The notes under the pieces were generated by a model. That model was not told where the DNA came from. It did not search any database and saw only the letters and a program-made list of their open reading frames with translations. From positions 744,001-808,000 of the forward strand of contig NZ_CP087132.1 of the NCBI RefSeq assembly GCF_020911885.1: a stretch of 64,000 nucleotides of DNA, in the 5' to 3' direction. Position 1 is the stretch's first letter, and each line of letters begins with the position of its first letter. The DNA is from Flavobacterium acetivorans. Lineage in GTDB: Bacteria > Bacteroidota > Bacteroidia > Flavobacteriales > Flavobacteriaceae. Of the stretch, positions 17,347 through 25,607 are shown piece after piece. Both the position numbers and the translations under genes were made by a program.

Positions 17347-18279
17347 TTATCTATCCTTCAACCATTCAAACAGCCGTTTAGCATCTTCTGTTTTAAACAA
17401 TTGGGTTCCTTCGTTCATGGTTGCCGCCGATCCACAAGCAACTCCCCAACGAATGACTTCTTTTAAACTTTTGTTTTGCGAAAGCGCCCAAACCATTCCA
17501 CCTACCATACTATCACCGGCACCAACGGTACTTTTTTTGACGACATGTGGAGCGGGGACAAATTCATAGTTATCTTTAGTTACCAAAACTGCACCTTGAG
17601 GCCCAAGGGAAACCACCACAATTTCGGCTCCGCCTTTGGCGATGATTTGTTTGGCTGTATCTTTTACTTCTTCCATTTCGAGACGTTCCACACCAATGAG
17701 TTTCGCTAATTCACCCACATTTGGCTTTATCAGATAAACTCCCGCTTCCAGAACTTTTTTAAGCGCCTCGCCGGTAGTATCTACAATCAATTTCGAATTA
17801 TTATCTTTTGCCATTTCGGCAATTTGTTTATAAAAATCAACTTCTAAGCCTTCGCTCAAACCGCCGCTGATGACCAAATATTTAAATTTTAATTCCTGAA
17901 TGGTCGTAATAATTCTTTGTTTCTCATTTACACTAACAGCCGGCGCCGGAAAAACGAATCGGTACTGGGAATTAGTATGATCATCAACAGCAACAAAGTT
18001 TTCCCTTGTCCAAGTTTTGGTTTCGATTGCTTCAAAAGGAATGGAATCTCTTTTTAGAAGATCTTTCAGCATCTCTCCTGTTGCCCCGCCTGAGGTTAGT
18101 ACCGCCAATGAATTTCCTCCCAATTTTGATATCGCTTTAGAAACATTGATCCCTCCTCCTCCGGCATCAAATAAGGCAGAATGGCATCTGATTTTTTGCT
18201 CTGCAACCAAACCCGAAAAATGGGCACTTTTATCCAAAGCAGGACTAACTGTTAGTGTAACAATAGCAAATGTTTTCAT
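17347..18279 (-). CDS. PfkB-family hexose kinase (1-phosphofructokinase / 6-phosphofructokinase II type)
   Basis: A 310-residue ribokinase-fold sugar-phosphate kinase. It starts IVTLTVSPALDKSAHFSGL, typical of the FruK/LacC/PfkB subgroup; GAGGGGINVSK-like glycines lie near residues 39-48 and the catalytic GAGDSMVGG has D256. KPNVGEL (185-191) is the conserved mid-protein motif. Substrate could be fructose 6-phosphate, fructose 1-phosphate or tagatose 6-phosphate, which the sequence does not distinguish. It is divergent from thiL. A TAGATTTG element (minus strand, 18319-18326) lies 39 bases upstream. Confidence 0.85.
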   Translation of the reverse strand: MKTFAIVTLTVSPALDKSAHFSGLVAEQKIRCHSALFDAGGGGINVSKAISKLGGNSLAVLTSGGATGEMLKDLLKRDSIPFEAIETKTWTRENFVAVDDHTNSQYRFVFPAPAVSVNEKQRIITTIQELKFKYLVISGGLSEGLEVDFYKQIAEMAKDNNSKLIVDTTGEALKKVLEAGVYLIKPNVGELAKLIGVERLEMEEVKDTAKQIIAKGGAEIVVVSLGPQGAVLVTKDNYEFVPAPHVVKKSTVGAGDSMVGGMVWALSQNKSLKEVIRWGVACGSAATMNEGTQLFKTEDAKRLFEWLKDR

Positions 18280-18318
18280 CTTCCTTGATTTACCTTATTA
18301 AAGATGCAAAAAAACCAC

Positions 18319-18326
18319 CAAATCTA
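18319..18326 (-). promoter_or_regulatory. -7 element of the PfkB-family hexose kinase gene
   Basis: TAGATTTG on the minus strand, 39 bases before the ATG at 18279. No clear -33 element. It lies 26 bases from the oppositely directed thiL -7 element. Confidence 0.35.
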
Positions 18327-18352
18327 CTCCATTTAAGGCGAATATTTCTTTG

Positions 18353-18360
18353 TATATTTG
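18353..18360 (+). promoter_or_regulatory. -7 element of thiL
   Basis: TATATTTG, 20 bases before the ATG at 18381. It argues against the upstream in-frame start at 18270. The -33 region has only TTTA. Confidence 0.5.
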
Positions 18361-18380
18361 CAAACTCAAAACAAAACATA

Positions 18381-19427
18381 ATGATCGAAGATAAAAACCC
18401 ACAACGCACTAGTATAGCTCAATTGGGCGAATTTGGATTAATTAACCATTTGACTAAAAACTTTCAAATCAACCAAGCTTCTACCTTGAAAGGCATTGGT
18501 GATGATGCAGCTGTTTTGGATTTTAAAGACAAAAAAATAGTAGTCTCTACTGATTTATTAATCGAAGGTGTTCATTTTGACCTAGCTTACATGCCATTGA
18601 AACATTTGGGATATAAGGCCGTCGTAGTCAATATCTCTGATATTTGCGCCATGAATGCAAAACCAACTCAAATTACAGTATCTGTTGCCGTATCAAACCG
18701 TTTCCCTCTTGAAGCCTTAGAAGAATTATTTGAAGGGATTACGCTTGCTGCAAATGAATATAAAGTAGATGTAATAGGCGGAGACACCACCTCATCACAA
18801 AAAGGATTAATCATCAGCATTACTGCCATTGGAGAAGCTGATGAAGACGAAATCGTGTATAGAAACGGCGCTAAAGAAACCGATTTACTAGTTGTTACCG
18901 GTGATATTGGAGCTGCTTATATGGGATTACAAGTTTTGGAACGTGAGAAACAAGTTTTTCAGGTTAACCCAAATTCACAACCTGATCTTGAACTTTATAC
19001 TTATTTAATAGAACGTCAATTAAAACCGGAAGCTCGTAAAGATGTACGCACTTTATTGCATGCCTTAGAGATAAAACCAACCGCTATGATTGACATTTCA
19101 GATGGTTTATCATCTGAAATCATGCATCTTTGCAAACAATCTAAAGTAGGTTGTAATTTATATGAAGACAAATTACCTCTTGATCCACAATTTATCAATG
19201 TCTGTGAAGAATTCAATATTGACAGCACAACAGTGGCCATCAACGGAGGAGAAGACTACGAATTGTTATTTACAATTGCTATGTCTGATTTCGATAAAAT
19301 CAAAGGAAATCCTAATTTCTCCATTATCGGACACATGACACAAGAAAGTGAAGGCATTCATTTAGTGACTCGAGCAAATACTCGAATTCCTTTGAAAGCA
19401 CGCGGCTGGGATGCTTTGACAGAATAA
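18381..19427 (+). CDS. thiL: Thiamine-monophosphate kinase
   Basis: A 348-residue AIRS/PurM-fold kinase making thiamine diphosphate from thiamine monophosphate. Marks: LGEFGLINHLT near 16, KGIGDDAAVLDF (Mg/ATP-binding), STDLLIEGVHFDLAYM, ISDICAMNAKP, VIGGDTTSS and the later DISDGLSSEIMHLC and NGGEDYELLFT. The open frame extends to 18270, but the ATG at 18381 is chosen because a -7 element sits 20 bases before it and the added N-terminus is unlike the family. A strong bidirectional terminator follows. No other thiamine genes are in the window. Confidence 0.94.
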   Translation: MIEDKNPQRTSIAQLGEFGLINHLTKNFQINQASTLKGIGDDAAVLDFKDKKIVVSTDLLIEGVHFDLAYMPLKHLGYKAVVVNISDICAMNAKPTQITVSVAVSNRFPLEALEELFEGITLAANEYKVDVIGGDTTSSQKGLIISITAIGEADEDEIVYRNGAKETDLLVVTGDIGAAYMGLQVLEREKQVFQVNPNSQPDLELYTYLIERQLKPEARKDVRTLLHALEIKPTAMIDISDGLSSEIMHLCKQSKVGCNLYEDKLPLDPQFINVCEEFNIDSTTVAINGGEDYELLFTIAMSDFDKIKGNPNFSIIGHMTQESEGIHLVTRANTRIPLKARGWDALTE

Positions 19428-19432
19428 GAAAC

Positions 19433-19468
19433 AAAAAAAGCGGCTTTTAAAATGCCGCTTTTTTTTTA
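19433..19468. terminator. Bidirectional terminator between thiL and the response regulator gene
   Basis: Perfect twelve-base stem aaaaaaagcggc / gccgcttttttt with a nine-base loop, flanked by A and T tracts, between convergent genes. Confidence 0.85.
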
Positions 19469-19472
19469 ATCA

Positions 19473-20162
19473 TTAAAATAATAACCCAATATTTTTAGCT
19501 TCTCTTACTAAATCAATATCACTTCCATCTGTTACTTTCAGTAATTCTTTCAGGTTCAACTTCCTTACTTCAATAGCATTCAAAGATATGGGAATATATT
19601 GCGGCAAATCTTTAGTTTTAGTTCCTTTTGACAAATGAAATAGAATTTGCTTATCAAACAAATCAATTTCAATACTATGTTCTTGAGATTCCAACATTTT
19701 AAGAACCGATTGACTATAGTATTTTTCGTTTTTGATTACCTTATTAAATGCGAATAACAACTCATCAAATGTCAAATCGTTTTTTATAACTAGCCCGCTA
19801 GGGTTAATATTCTTTATAATTGTTTTTATTTTTAAAAACTCGGTAAACATCGTAAGCATAATGATTTTACAATCTGGCATAGAATCCATAATCAACTTCG
19901 CTAGATCTTCTCCCGAATAAAGTCCTTTTTCCTCATAAGGCGGCATACTGATATCTAGAAAAGCAATATCAAAAACAGTCTCAGTATTAGTAATAACGTG
20001 GAAAGCTGATTCACAATCCTTAGCCTCGGTAATAAAAAATTCGAATTTTTCCGGTTTATATCTCGTAATTGCATTTTTATATCCTTGTATAATAAAAGGA
20101 TGATCATCTACAATTAGCACATTGTTCTTTATCTTGGTTAGGGCGGCCGAGTCAGTTGTCAT
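19473..20162 (-). CDS. Response regulator with receiver domain and divergent output domain
   Basis: A 229-residue response regulator. The receiver domain has acidic residues D19/D20 (LIVDDH), phosphoacceptor D70 (IAFLDISMPP), T103-like LTMFTE and K near VIKND. The C-terminal 80 residues (FDKQILFHLSKGTKTKDLPQYIPISLNAIEVRKLNLKELL) are in the position of a NarL/LuxR helix-turn-helix but match it weakly, so DNA binding is probable, not shown. Its ATG immediately follows the kinase stop codon (TAA then ATG, no gap), so the pair is translationally coupled and functions together. Confidence 0.85.
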   Translation of the reverse strand: MTTDSAALTKIKNNVLIVDDHPFIIQGYKNAITRYKPEKFEFFITEAKDCESAFHVITNTETVFDIAFLDISMPPYEEKGLYSGEDLAKLIMDSMPDCKIIMLTMFTEFLKIKTIIKNINPSGLVIKNDLTFDELLFAFNKVIKNEKYYSQSVLKMLESQEHSIEIDLFDKQILFHLSKGTKTKDLPQYIPISLNAIEVRKLNLKELLKVTDGSDIDLVREAKNIGLLF

Positions 20163-22214
20163 TTATGTGGTTATTTGTTTTTGTTCAATTGGGACTGTAA
20201 CTGTAATAGTCGTTCCTTTAGCTTTCTCAGATTTTATCTCAAACAAACCATTGCACTCTTTCGTTCGTGAAAGCATGTTTTGCAAACCTATCCCTTTTTT
20301 CTTCACATTAGCATTAAACCCGATTCCATCGTCGCTTATTGTCAATTCTAAATCATCATCCGATTTTTTCAACTCAACTCTAATTAAGCGGGCGTTTGCA
20401 TACTTATTAGTGTTCTGAAGTGATTCTTGAATAATGCGATACAAATTGATTTTAATCGAATTCGATACCAATTCCCATTTAATGTTAGAGTCGATAGTTG
20501 TCACCAATTTTGACTGAAATGTTTTTCTTTGTTCCTCGAATAAATTATCAACTATTGCAACGAAGTTATTAATTAATTCCGATTTCTCCCTATTCAAATC
20601 ATGAGAAATTTCACGAATATCCTGTTCAATGTTTTTCAACTCCTTTAAATAACCTATTCTCTGATTGATAGCCACCTCGTCTTGAAATCCATTCAATCCA
20701 TCTAAATTCATCCGAACACCAAACATTCTGCCCAAAACGCCATCATGAAGTTCCTGGGCCACTCTCTTTTTCTCTTTTACTCTAATGACATCGATGGTAT
20801 TTTGCTGAGAAATCATCAAATTATAAATATCCTCATTAGCTTCCTGTTGCCGTTGTTTGTACTGAAGCTCCCTGTTCTTTGCTTTTTGAGCCTTGATAAT
20901 ATACAAAAACAATCCTAAAATAGTTATCCCACTAAAAATATAAACTAAATTTCTATTTTGAACCGTAAGATTGGTATTCTCATCTTTTATCACATCCGTT
21001 TCATACTCTATTCGGGAGAATTTATCTCCCATTTTACGTTCCGCTTTTTGCAGTTCCTCATTGATATGAATGTACTCCTTATTATAAAAAGCGGCTTTTT
21101 CAGGCTCTACAACAGCCATTTGTTTTAATGCCACTAAGATATCTCTTGAAATATTCGTACTTCTAGAAAGTAATAGTGCCTCCTTAGAATATTGTAACGC
21201 TTTTAGAGTGTCCTTTTTCGAGGCAAAATATTCAGATAGATGAATTTTATTAGTAAAAATCCCTGAAGTTAGTTTTATGCTATCCCCAAAAGCTAACGCC
21301 TCATAAAACAATTCCGGTAGTCCCTCCTCTTCTTTCAGCTTAAATTTAGAATAAGCTAAATTATCTAACAACATAGCATATAAGTGAGGCTTTTGGTGCT
21401 TTAAATTACTCTGTTCCAATCCTTTTAAAAAGTACTTCTTTGCTTGCGAATATTCTTTAGAACTAAGATAAAGATACCCTATATTATTATAAGAAGTTGC
21501 TCTCGACTGAAATTCCTGAGGTATTATTTCATCATCAATAACTCCTAATGCTTTATTATTATAAACAATTGCATTATCATATTCACCTAATTCATTAAAT
21601 ATCAAACCCAAAAGATTATAGGCATCATACATAATACTATTTGCTCGCTTCTCTTTTCTAATTATTCTCAGTGCCTTAACAACCGCATTTTCGGCACCTA
21701 AGAAATCCCCAGCTTTGTACTGTAAACTTGCTTTATTTACTAATATTTTTCCCAAATTAATGTTATCCTCCAAACTGTCATAAATCTTCTCAGCCTTACT
21801 GTAAAATTGAAATGCACTATCTGAAACCATTTGCGAAACATAATAATCTCCAAGATAACTATACGCTTTTCCAATACTTACGCTATCTTTTGCGCTTTCT
21901 GACTTATCTAAAACTAGAAGTACTGTTCTACTATACCCTTTCCAATCATTAATATTATAATAACGGTTAGCAACCTTAAAAAGATTGATTCGATTAAGTG
22001 AATCATTTTCTTGACCTACCACTATTTCAAGAGCTTTCTTATTAAAAAAAAGCCTTTTCTCACGGCTAAGACTTAAATCATTAGCCACTGAAAAATAAAA
22101 AGACAGACTATCCTCAGATGAATTAATAGAATTATTAACCGACTTCTTTTTGACACAGCCAAAAAAAGCGAACAACAGAAGGAATAGTAGATTTATTGGA
22201 TAAAATTTTTTCAA
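20163..22214 (-). CDS. TPR-containing sensor histidine kinase (HisKA_3 / NarX-DesK type)
   Basis: A 683-residue membrane sensor kinase. A hydrophobic N-terminus ends LLLFAFFGC (possible lipobox, C20, although F at -3 is unusual). It is followed by tetratricopeptide repeats over about residues 75-390 (for example ALGVI and AKKYFLKGLEQS repeats), one TM helix at 424-440, a coiled linker, an H-box QELHDGVLGRM with H490, an N-box QESLQNTNKYANA and G-box SDDGIGF plus GIGLQNM. The TPR region would face the periplasm or outside. The start is TTG at 22214, with a TATTTTTG element 20 bases before. It is directly coupled to the response regulator. Confidence 0.9.
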   Translation of the reverse strand: MKKFYPINLLFLLLFAFFGCVKKKSVNNSINSSEDSLSFYFSVANDLSLSREKRLFFNKKALEIVVGQENDSLNRINLFKVANRYYNINDWKGYSRTVLLVLDKSESAKDSVSIGKAYSYLGDYYVSQMVSDSAFQFYSKAEKIYDSLEDNINLGKILVNKASLQYKAGDFLGAENAVVKALRIIRKEKRANSIMYDAYNLLGLIFNELGEYDNAIVYNNKALGVIDDEIIPQEFQSRATSYNNIGYLYLSSKEYSQAKKYFLKGLEQSNLKHQKPHLYAMLLDNLAYSKFKLKEEEGLPELFYEALAFGDSIKLTSGIFTNKIHLSEYFASKKDTLKALQYSKEALLLSRSTNISRDILVALKQMAVVEPEKAAFYNKEYIHINEELQKAERKMGDKFSRIEYETDVIKDENTNLTVQNRNLVYIFSGITILGLFLYIIKAQKAKNRELQYKQRQQEANEDIYNLMISQQNTIDVIRVKEKKRVAQELHDGVLGRMFGVRMNLDGLNGFQDEVAINQRIGYLKELKNIEQDIREISHDLNREKSELINNFVAIVDNLFEEQRKTFQSKLVTTIDSNIKWELVSNSIKINLYRIIQESLQNTNKYANARLIRVELKKSDDDLELTISDDGIGFNANVKKKGIGLQNMLSRTKECNGLFEIKSEKAKGTTITVTVPIEQKQITT

Positions 22215-22234
22215 TCGTTAATCTCTAATTTTAC

Positions 22235-22242
22235 CAAAAATA
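22235..22242 (-). promoter_or_regulatory. -7 element of the TPR kinase / response regulator operon
   Basis: TATTTTTG on the minus strand, 20 bases before the TTG start at 22214. The -33 region falls in the tail of the terminator of the repeat-peptide gene. Confidence 0.5.
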
Positions 22243-22262
22243 GTAAAATAAAACTATTAGCA

Positions 22263-22292
22263 TAAAAAAAGGCTATCAAATAATTGACAGCC
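22263..22292 (-). terminator. Terminator of the repeat-peptide gene
   Basis: On the minus strand: ggctgtca / tgatagcc stem (one G-U) with a six-base loop, then TTTTTTT. It lies 30 bases after the stop of the repeat-peptide gene, so that gene is separate from the kinase operon. Confidence 0.75.
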
Positions 22293-22322
22293 TAAGTATT
22301 ATAAAAAAAATTAATTAAATAA

Positions 22323-22610
22323 TCAGTCTACTTTCATATTTCCTCCAGTTGAACCTTGACCAATAATATCTACTTTCATATTTCCTCCAGTTGAACCTTG
22401 TCCAATAATATCTACTTTCATATTTCCTCCAGTAGAACCTTGTCCAATAATATCTACTTTCATATTTCCTCCAGTAGAACCTTGACCGATAATATCTACT
22501 TTCATATTTCCTCCAGTTGAACCTTGCCCAATAATATCTGCACTACTGGTAAAAGAAGTTAAGATCATTACTAAAGAGAATAGTCCGATTGTTAAGATTG
22601 ATTTTTTCAT
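22323..22610 (-). CDS. Secreted peptide of five identical 14-residue repeats, function unknown
   Basis: A 95-residue protein: a clear signal peptide (about 24 residues, MKKSILTIGLFSLVMILTSF then TSSA) followed by five perfect copies of DIIGQGSTGGNMKV and a final D. There are no cysteines. The start ATG at 22610 follows an A/T-rich leader. DNA variation between copies occurs only at synonymous third positions, so protein identity looks maintained by selection. It lies between a LytTR regulator gene and a TPR kinase operon on the same strand and has its own terminator. I do not recognise the family. Beta-turn-rich GxGSTGGN repeats suggest a beta-solenoid or amyloid-like fold, but this is only inference. 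Confidence 0.85.
   Translation of the reverse strand: MKKSILTIGLFSLVMILTSFTSSADIIGQGSTGGNMKVDIIGQGSTGGNMKVDIIGQGSTGGNMKVDIIGQGSTGGNMKVDIIGQGSTGGNMKVD
22329..22538 (-). repeat. 42-bp tandem repeat, five copies, coding
   Basis: Five head-to-tail 42-base units coding for identical 14-residue blocks in the secreted peptide gene. Units differ at three positions only: third bases of an Ile, a Gly and a Ser codon. There are no spacers, so it is not a CRISPR array. Confidence 0.95.
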
Positions 22611-22748
22611 AATTTGGGATTTTTATGTTTTTAAATTTGTTTTACACTATTTTAAAAATCCGTTTGTGTGGGATTTCTTTTGTAAAACTACATAGCAAAT
22701 CTTTATTTTTCTTACAAATACAAGCCTATATGGTAGAATGCAGCAGTC

Positions 22749-22767
22749 TGATAGTGAATGACTATCA
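22749..22767. promoter_or_regulatory. Inverted repeat upstream of the repeat-peptide gene
   Basis: Perfect seven-base inverted repeat tgatagt-gaatg-actatca, between the LytTR gene stop and the repeat-peptide gene, about 140 bases before the latter's ATG. On the minus strand it is not followed by a T tract, so it is a weak terminator candidate and may instead be an operator. Confidence 0.4.
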
Positions 22768-22789
22768 AATCTTGGTAGATGGCATTTTT

Positions 22790-23608
22790 TTAAATTTCTA
22801 AATAATTCCCATTCGAAATTTCAGAAATAATCAGGTCAATATTTACCTTATACGATTTGGAAAAGGGAAGTTTTGTTGCGGTATTCTTTATGTAACAAAC
22901 CGCATTTCCAGTATGTATTCTAGAAATATAATTACAGTTTACAATATAACTGTTATGAATTCGAATGAAAGGATAAGACAAAGCACTCTCAAAATGCTTT
23001 AATGTTTTAAAAGCAGTGACCATTTCACCACTATTGAGATGAATGTCGGTTGAATTATTATCTGCCTGCAGGTAGCAAATATCTCTGGCATCAATATACC
23101 TGTAATCACCATAAGACTTTATACACAATATAAGAGGTTTTTGCTTGCTTAAAGTTTCATGATGCAAAACAGGATTTGGCTTCTCCTCTTGAAACACTTC
23201 TTCTGGCTGTATCAGAATCGCTTCCTCTTGATTTGCATTTTTATTCAGTTTCAAGATGGTCTTGATAAAATCTATTCGCACCAATGGCTTCAACATATAT
23301 GCTGTCACATCGTACTCTATGGCCTCAAAAGCCAATTCCTTTTTAGTTGTGGTAACGATGATTTTAGGAATTACTTTTAGATACCTGTGCAGCTCATTTA
23401 TGAGAGCTAATGACAGCAAACTCTTCTTGTCAGCAGGATCAATTTCAAGAAAAATCAATTGAGGAGTATGTTCTAGAATAAGATTTAAAGCCTCCGCATA
23501 ATTATGTGCCGATGCCACAAAAGTAAGCTCCGAAAAACTGTCAGCAATGGCTTTCGTTTTCAAAACACTTTCTTGATCGTCGTCAATAATAATGTAGGAA
23601 TAATTCAT
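22790..23608 (-). CDS. LytTR-family response regulator with Glu at the phosphoacceptor position
   Basis: A 272-residue regulator with a receiver domain and a C-terminal LytTR DNA-binding domain. In the receiver, the acidic pocket IIIDDDQES is intact (D9-D11), but the residue where the phosphorylated Asp is expected is E55 (LIFLEIDPADK). LKPL near residue 107 supplies the conserved Lys. The LytTR domain (about 163-270) shows CIKSYGDYRYIDARDICYLQ, STDIHLNSGEMV, LKHFESAL and FIRIHNSYIVNCNYI. Constitutive activity or a phosphorylation-independent switch is possible. No histidine kinase of the LytS type is adjacent. Gap to the repeat-peptide gene is 179 bases. Confidence 0.9.
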   Translation of the reverse strand: MNYSYIIIDDDQESVLKTKAIADSFSELTFVASAHNYAEALNLILEHTPQLIFLEIDPADKKSLLSLALINELHRYLKVIPKIIVTTTKKELAFEAIEYDVTAYMLKPLVRIDFIKTILKLNKNANQEEAILIQPEEVFQEEKPNPVLHHETLSKQKPLILCIKSYGDYRYIDARDICYLQADNNSTDIHLNSGEMVTAFKTLKHFESALSYPFIRIHNSYIVNCNYISRIHTGNAVCYIKNTATKLPFSKSYKVNIDLIISEISNGNYLEI

Positions 23609-23968
23609 CAGTGGCTTTTCCTAGAATTAGCATCCATTACATTTGGCTTCCAAAGTAAAACATACTCTAAATTATTAAGCAATTGTGGTAGTTTTGGGAA
23701 ACTAATTAAACAAAAGCGAAAAAAATTACACAAAACGCTCTTATTTAACATTCTAAAAATAAGCATTTAACCATTTTTCCTTATTAGTTGTTAATATGTT
23801 CATAACAAATGTTGATACATTGAGATGAAGTGCAAATAAACCCGATAAAAGACCTGAAATTTTATTTGAAAAGAACTCTAAATTAAGTAAAGAAATTCTA
23901 TTTGATGCCATTCTAAAAAAAAAGCTTTCCGTTTTGGAAAGCTTTTCTTATATAAACAAAAAAACTAA
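23609..23968. other. Intergenic region between the LytTR regulator and glyS
   Basis: About 360 bases with no supported gene. It holds the glyS terminator hairpin (23917-23950) and the presumed upstream region of the LytTR gene. No near-consensus promoter was recognised there. Confidence 0.6.
23917..23950 (-). terminator. Terminator of glyS
   Basis: On the minus strand the hairpin gaaaagctttcc / ggaaagctttttt (loop aaaac) is followed by a T tract. It lies about 20 bases after the glyS stop. Confidence 0.8.
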
Positions 23969-25510
23969 TTACATTTTCATCAACCAATTTTTCATTGAAA
24001 CTTCATCTTCTATAATTGATTTTAAATCGGCTATTTTTACGCGATCTTGCCTCATACTGTCTCTATGTCTAATAGTCACCGTTTGATCTTCGATAGTTTG
24101 GTGATCCACTGTAATACAAAATGGAGTTCCCAAAGCATCTTGTCTTCTATAACGGCGACCAACTGCATCTTTCTCATCATAAGACACATTGAAATCCCAT
24201 TTCAGGTCTTCAATGATTTTATGCGCAATTTCTGGCAAGCCATCTTTTTTTACCAAAGGCAACACTGCCGCTTTTGTTGGTGCTAAAACCGCAGGCAATT
24301 TCAAAACTGTTCTTGTTGATCCGTCTTCTAATGTTTCTTCTTTTAAAGAAGTAGCAAAAACAGCTAAGAACATTCTATCTAATCCTACAGATGTTTCCAC
24401 CACATAAGGAACATAATTCTGATTTAATTCTGCATCAAAATATTGCAGTTTTCTACCTGAAAATTTCTCATGTGCTTTTAGATCAAAATCAGTACGAGAG
24501 TGAATTCCTTCTAATTCTTTGAATCCGAATGGGAAGTTAAACTCAATATCAGCTGCTGCATTAGCATAATGCGCCAGTTTTTCATGATCGTGAAAACGGT
24601 AATTTTCTTTTCCTAAACCAAGTGATAAATGCCATTTTAAACGGGCTTCTTTCCAAAACTCATAATGTTTCATTTCGTCTCCCGGGCGAACAAAAAATTG
24701 CATTTCCATTTGTTCAAATTCACGCATACGGAAAATAAATTGTCTTGCAACAATTTCATTTCTAAAAGCTTTACCCGTTTGCGCAATTCCAAAAGGAACT
24801 TTCATTCGTCCTGATTTTTGCACATTCAGGAAATTCACAAAAATCCCTTGTGCTGTTTCCGGACGCAAATATAAATCCATCGCAGAATCGGCAGAAGCGC
24901 CTAATTTTGTTCCGAACATTAGATTAAACTGACGCACTTCGGTCCAATTTCTGGAACCAGACTCAGGACAAGCAATTTCCAGTTCTTCGATCAAAGCTTT
25001 TACGTCTTCCAGATCTTCGTTGCCAAGAGAACGAGCCATTCTTTCCAAAACCTCTCTTTCTTTGGCTTTGTATTCTTTAACACGAGCATTCGTTGAAACA
25101 AACTCTGCTTCATTAAAAGCTTCACCAAAACGAACTCTTGCTTTTTCGATTTCTTTGATTGCTTTTTGATTTAGCTTTTCGGCATAATCTTCAATCAAAA
25201 CATCCGCTCTATATCTTCTTTTCGAATCTTTATTGTCTATTAATGGATCATTAAACGCATCTACGTGTCCTGATGCTTTCCAAGTGGTAGGATGCATCAA
25301 TATAGCCGCATCAAGTCCCACTATGTTTTCATTCATCTGAACCATCGCTTTCCACCAATATTCGCGTATGTTCTTTTTTAACTCTACACCGTTTTGTGCA
25401 TAATCATAGACTGCACTCAAACCATCGTATATTTCGCTTGACGGAAAAATAAATCCGTACTCTTTTGCGTGCGAAACTACATTCTTAAATATATCTTCTT
25501 GTTTTGCCAT
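23969..25510 (-). CDS. glyS: Glycyl-tRNA synthetase, dimeric type
   Basis: A 513-residue class II synthetase of the alpha2 (eukaryote-like) type that charges tRNA-Gly. Visible marks: FPSSEIYDGLSAVYDYAQNGVELK near the start, LYLRPETAQGIFVNF and GKAFRNEIVARQFIFRMREFEQMEMQFF (motif 2), and ETSVGLDRMFLAVF (motif 3), with an anticodon-binding C-terminal domain. The length is typical. A TATTTTTG element (minus strand, 25518-25525) ends only seven bases before the ATG, so the leader would be very short. Confidence 0.96.
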   Translation of the reverse strand: MAKQEDIFKNVVSHAKEYGFIFPSSEIYDGLSAVYDYAQNGVELKKNIREYWWKAMVQMNENIVGLDAAILMHPTTWKASGHVDAFNDPLIDNKDSKRRYRADVLIEDYAEKLNQKAIKEIEKARVRFGEAFNEAEFVSTNARVKEYKAKEREVLERMARSLGNEDLEDVKALIEELEIACPESGSRNWTEVRQFNLMFGTKLGASADSAMDLYLRPETAQGIFVNFLNVQKSGRMKVPFGIAQTGKAFRNEIVARQFIFRMREFEQMEMQFFVRPGDEMKHYEFWKEARLKWHLSLGLGKENYRFHDHEKLAHYANAAADIEFNFPFGFKELEGIHSRTDFDLKAHEKFSGRKLQYFDAELNQNYVPYVVETSVGLDRMFLAVFATSLKEETLEDGSTRTVLKLPAVLAPTKAAVLPLVKKDGLPEIAHKIIEDLKWDFNVSYDEKDAVGRRYRRQDALGTPFCITVDHQTIEDQTVTIRHRDSMRQDRVKIADLKSIIEDEVSMKNWLMKM

Positions 25511-25517
25511 AGTAATG

Positions 25518-25525
25518 CAAAAATA
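25518..25525 (-). promoter_or_regulatory. -7 element of glyS, close to the start codon
   Basis: TATTTTTG on the minus strand, seven bases before the ATG. No TTTG at the usual -33 spacing. Confidence 0.4.
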
Positions 25526-25607
25526 TAAAAAGTGAACTGAAAAAAAAGGAAATAAGAGAAGTTTGAAGCATTGATTTTCATATTTTTATAAATAATTTCG
25601 TAATTAT

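Noticed and set aside
22329..22538. Five equal-length repeats that could look like a CRISPR array
   Set aside because: The units are head to tail with no spacers, code for identical peptides and sit in an open frame with a signal peptide.
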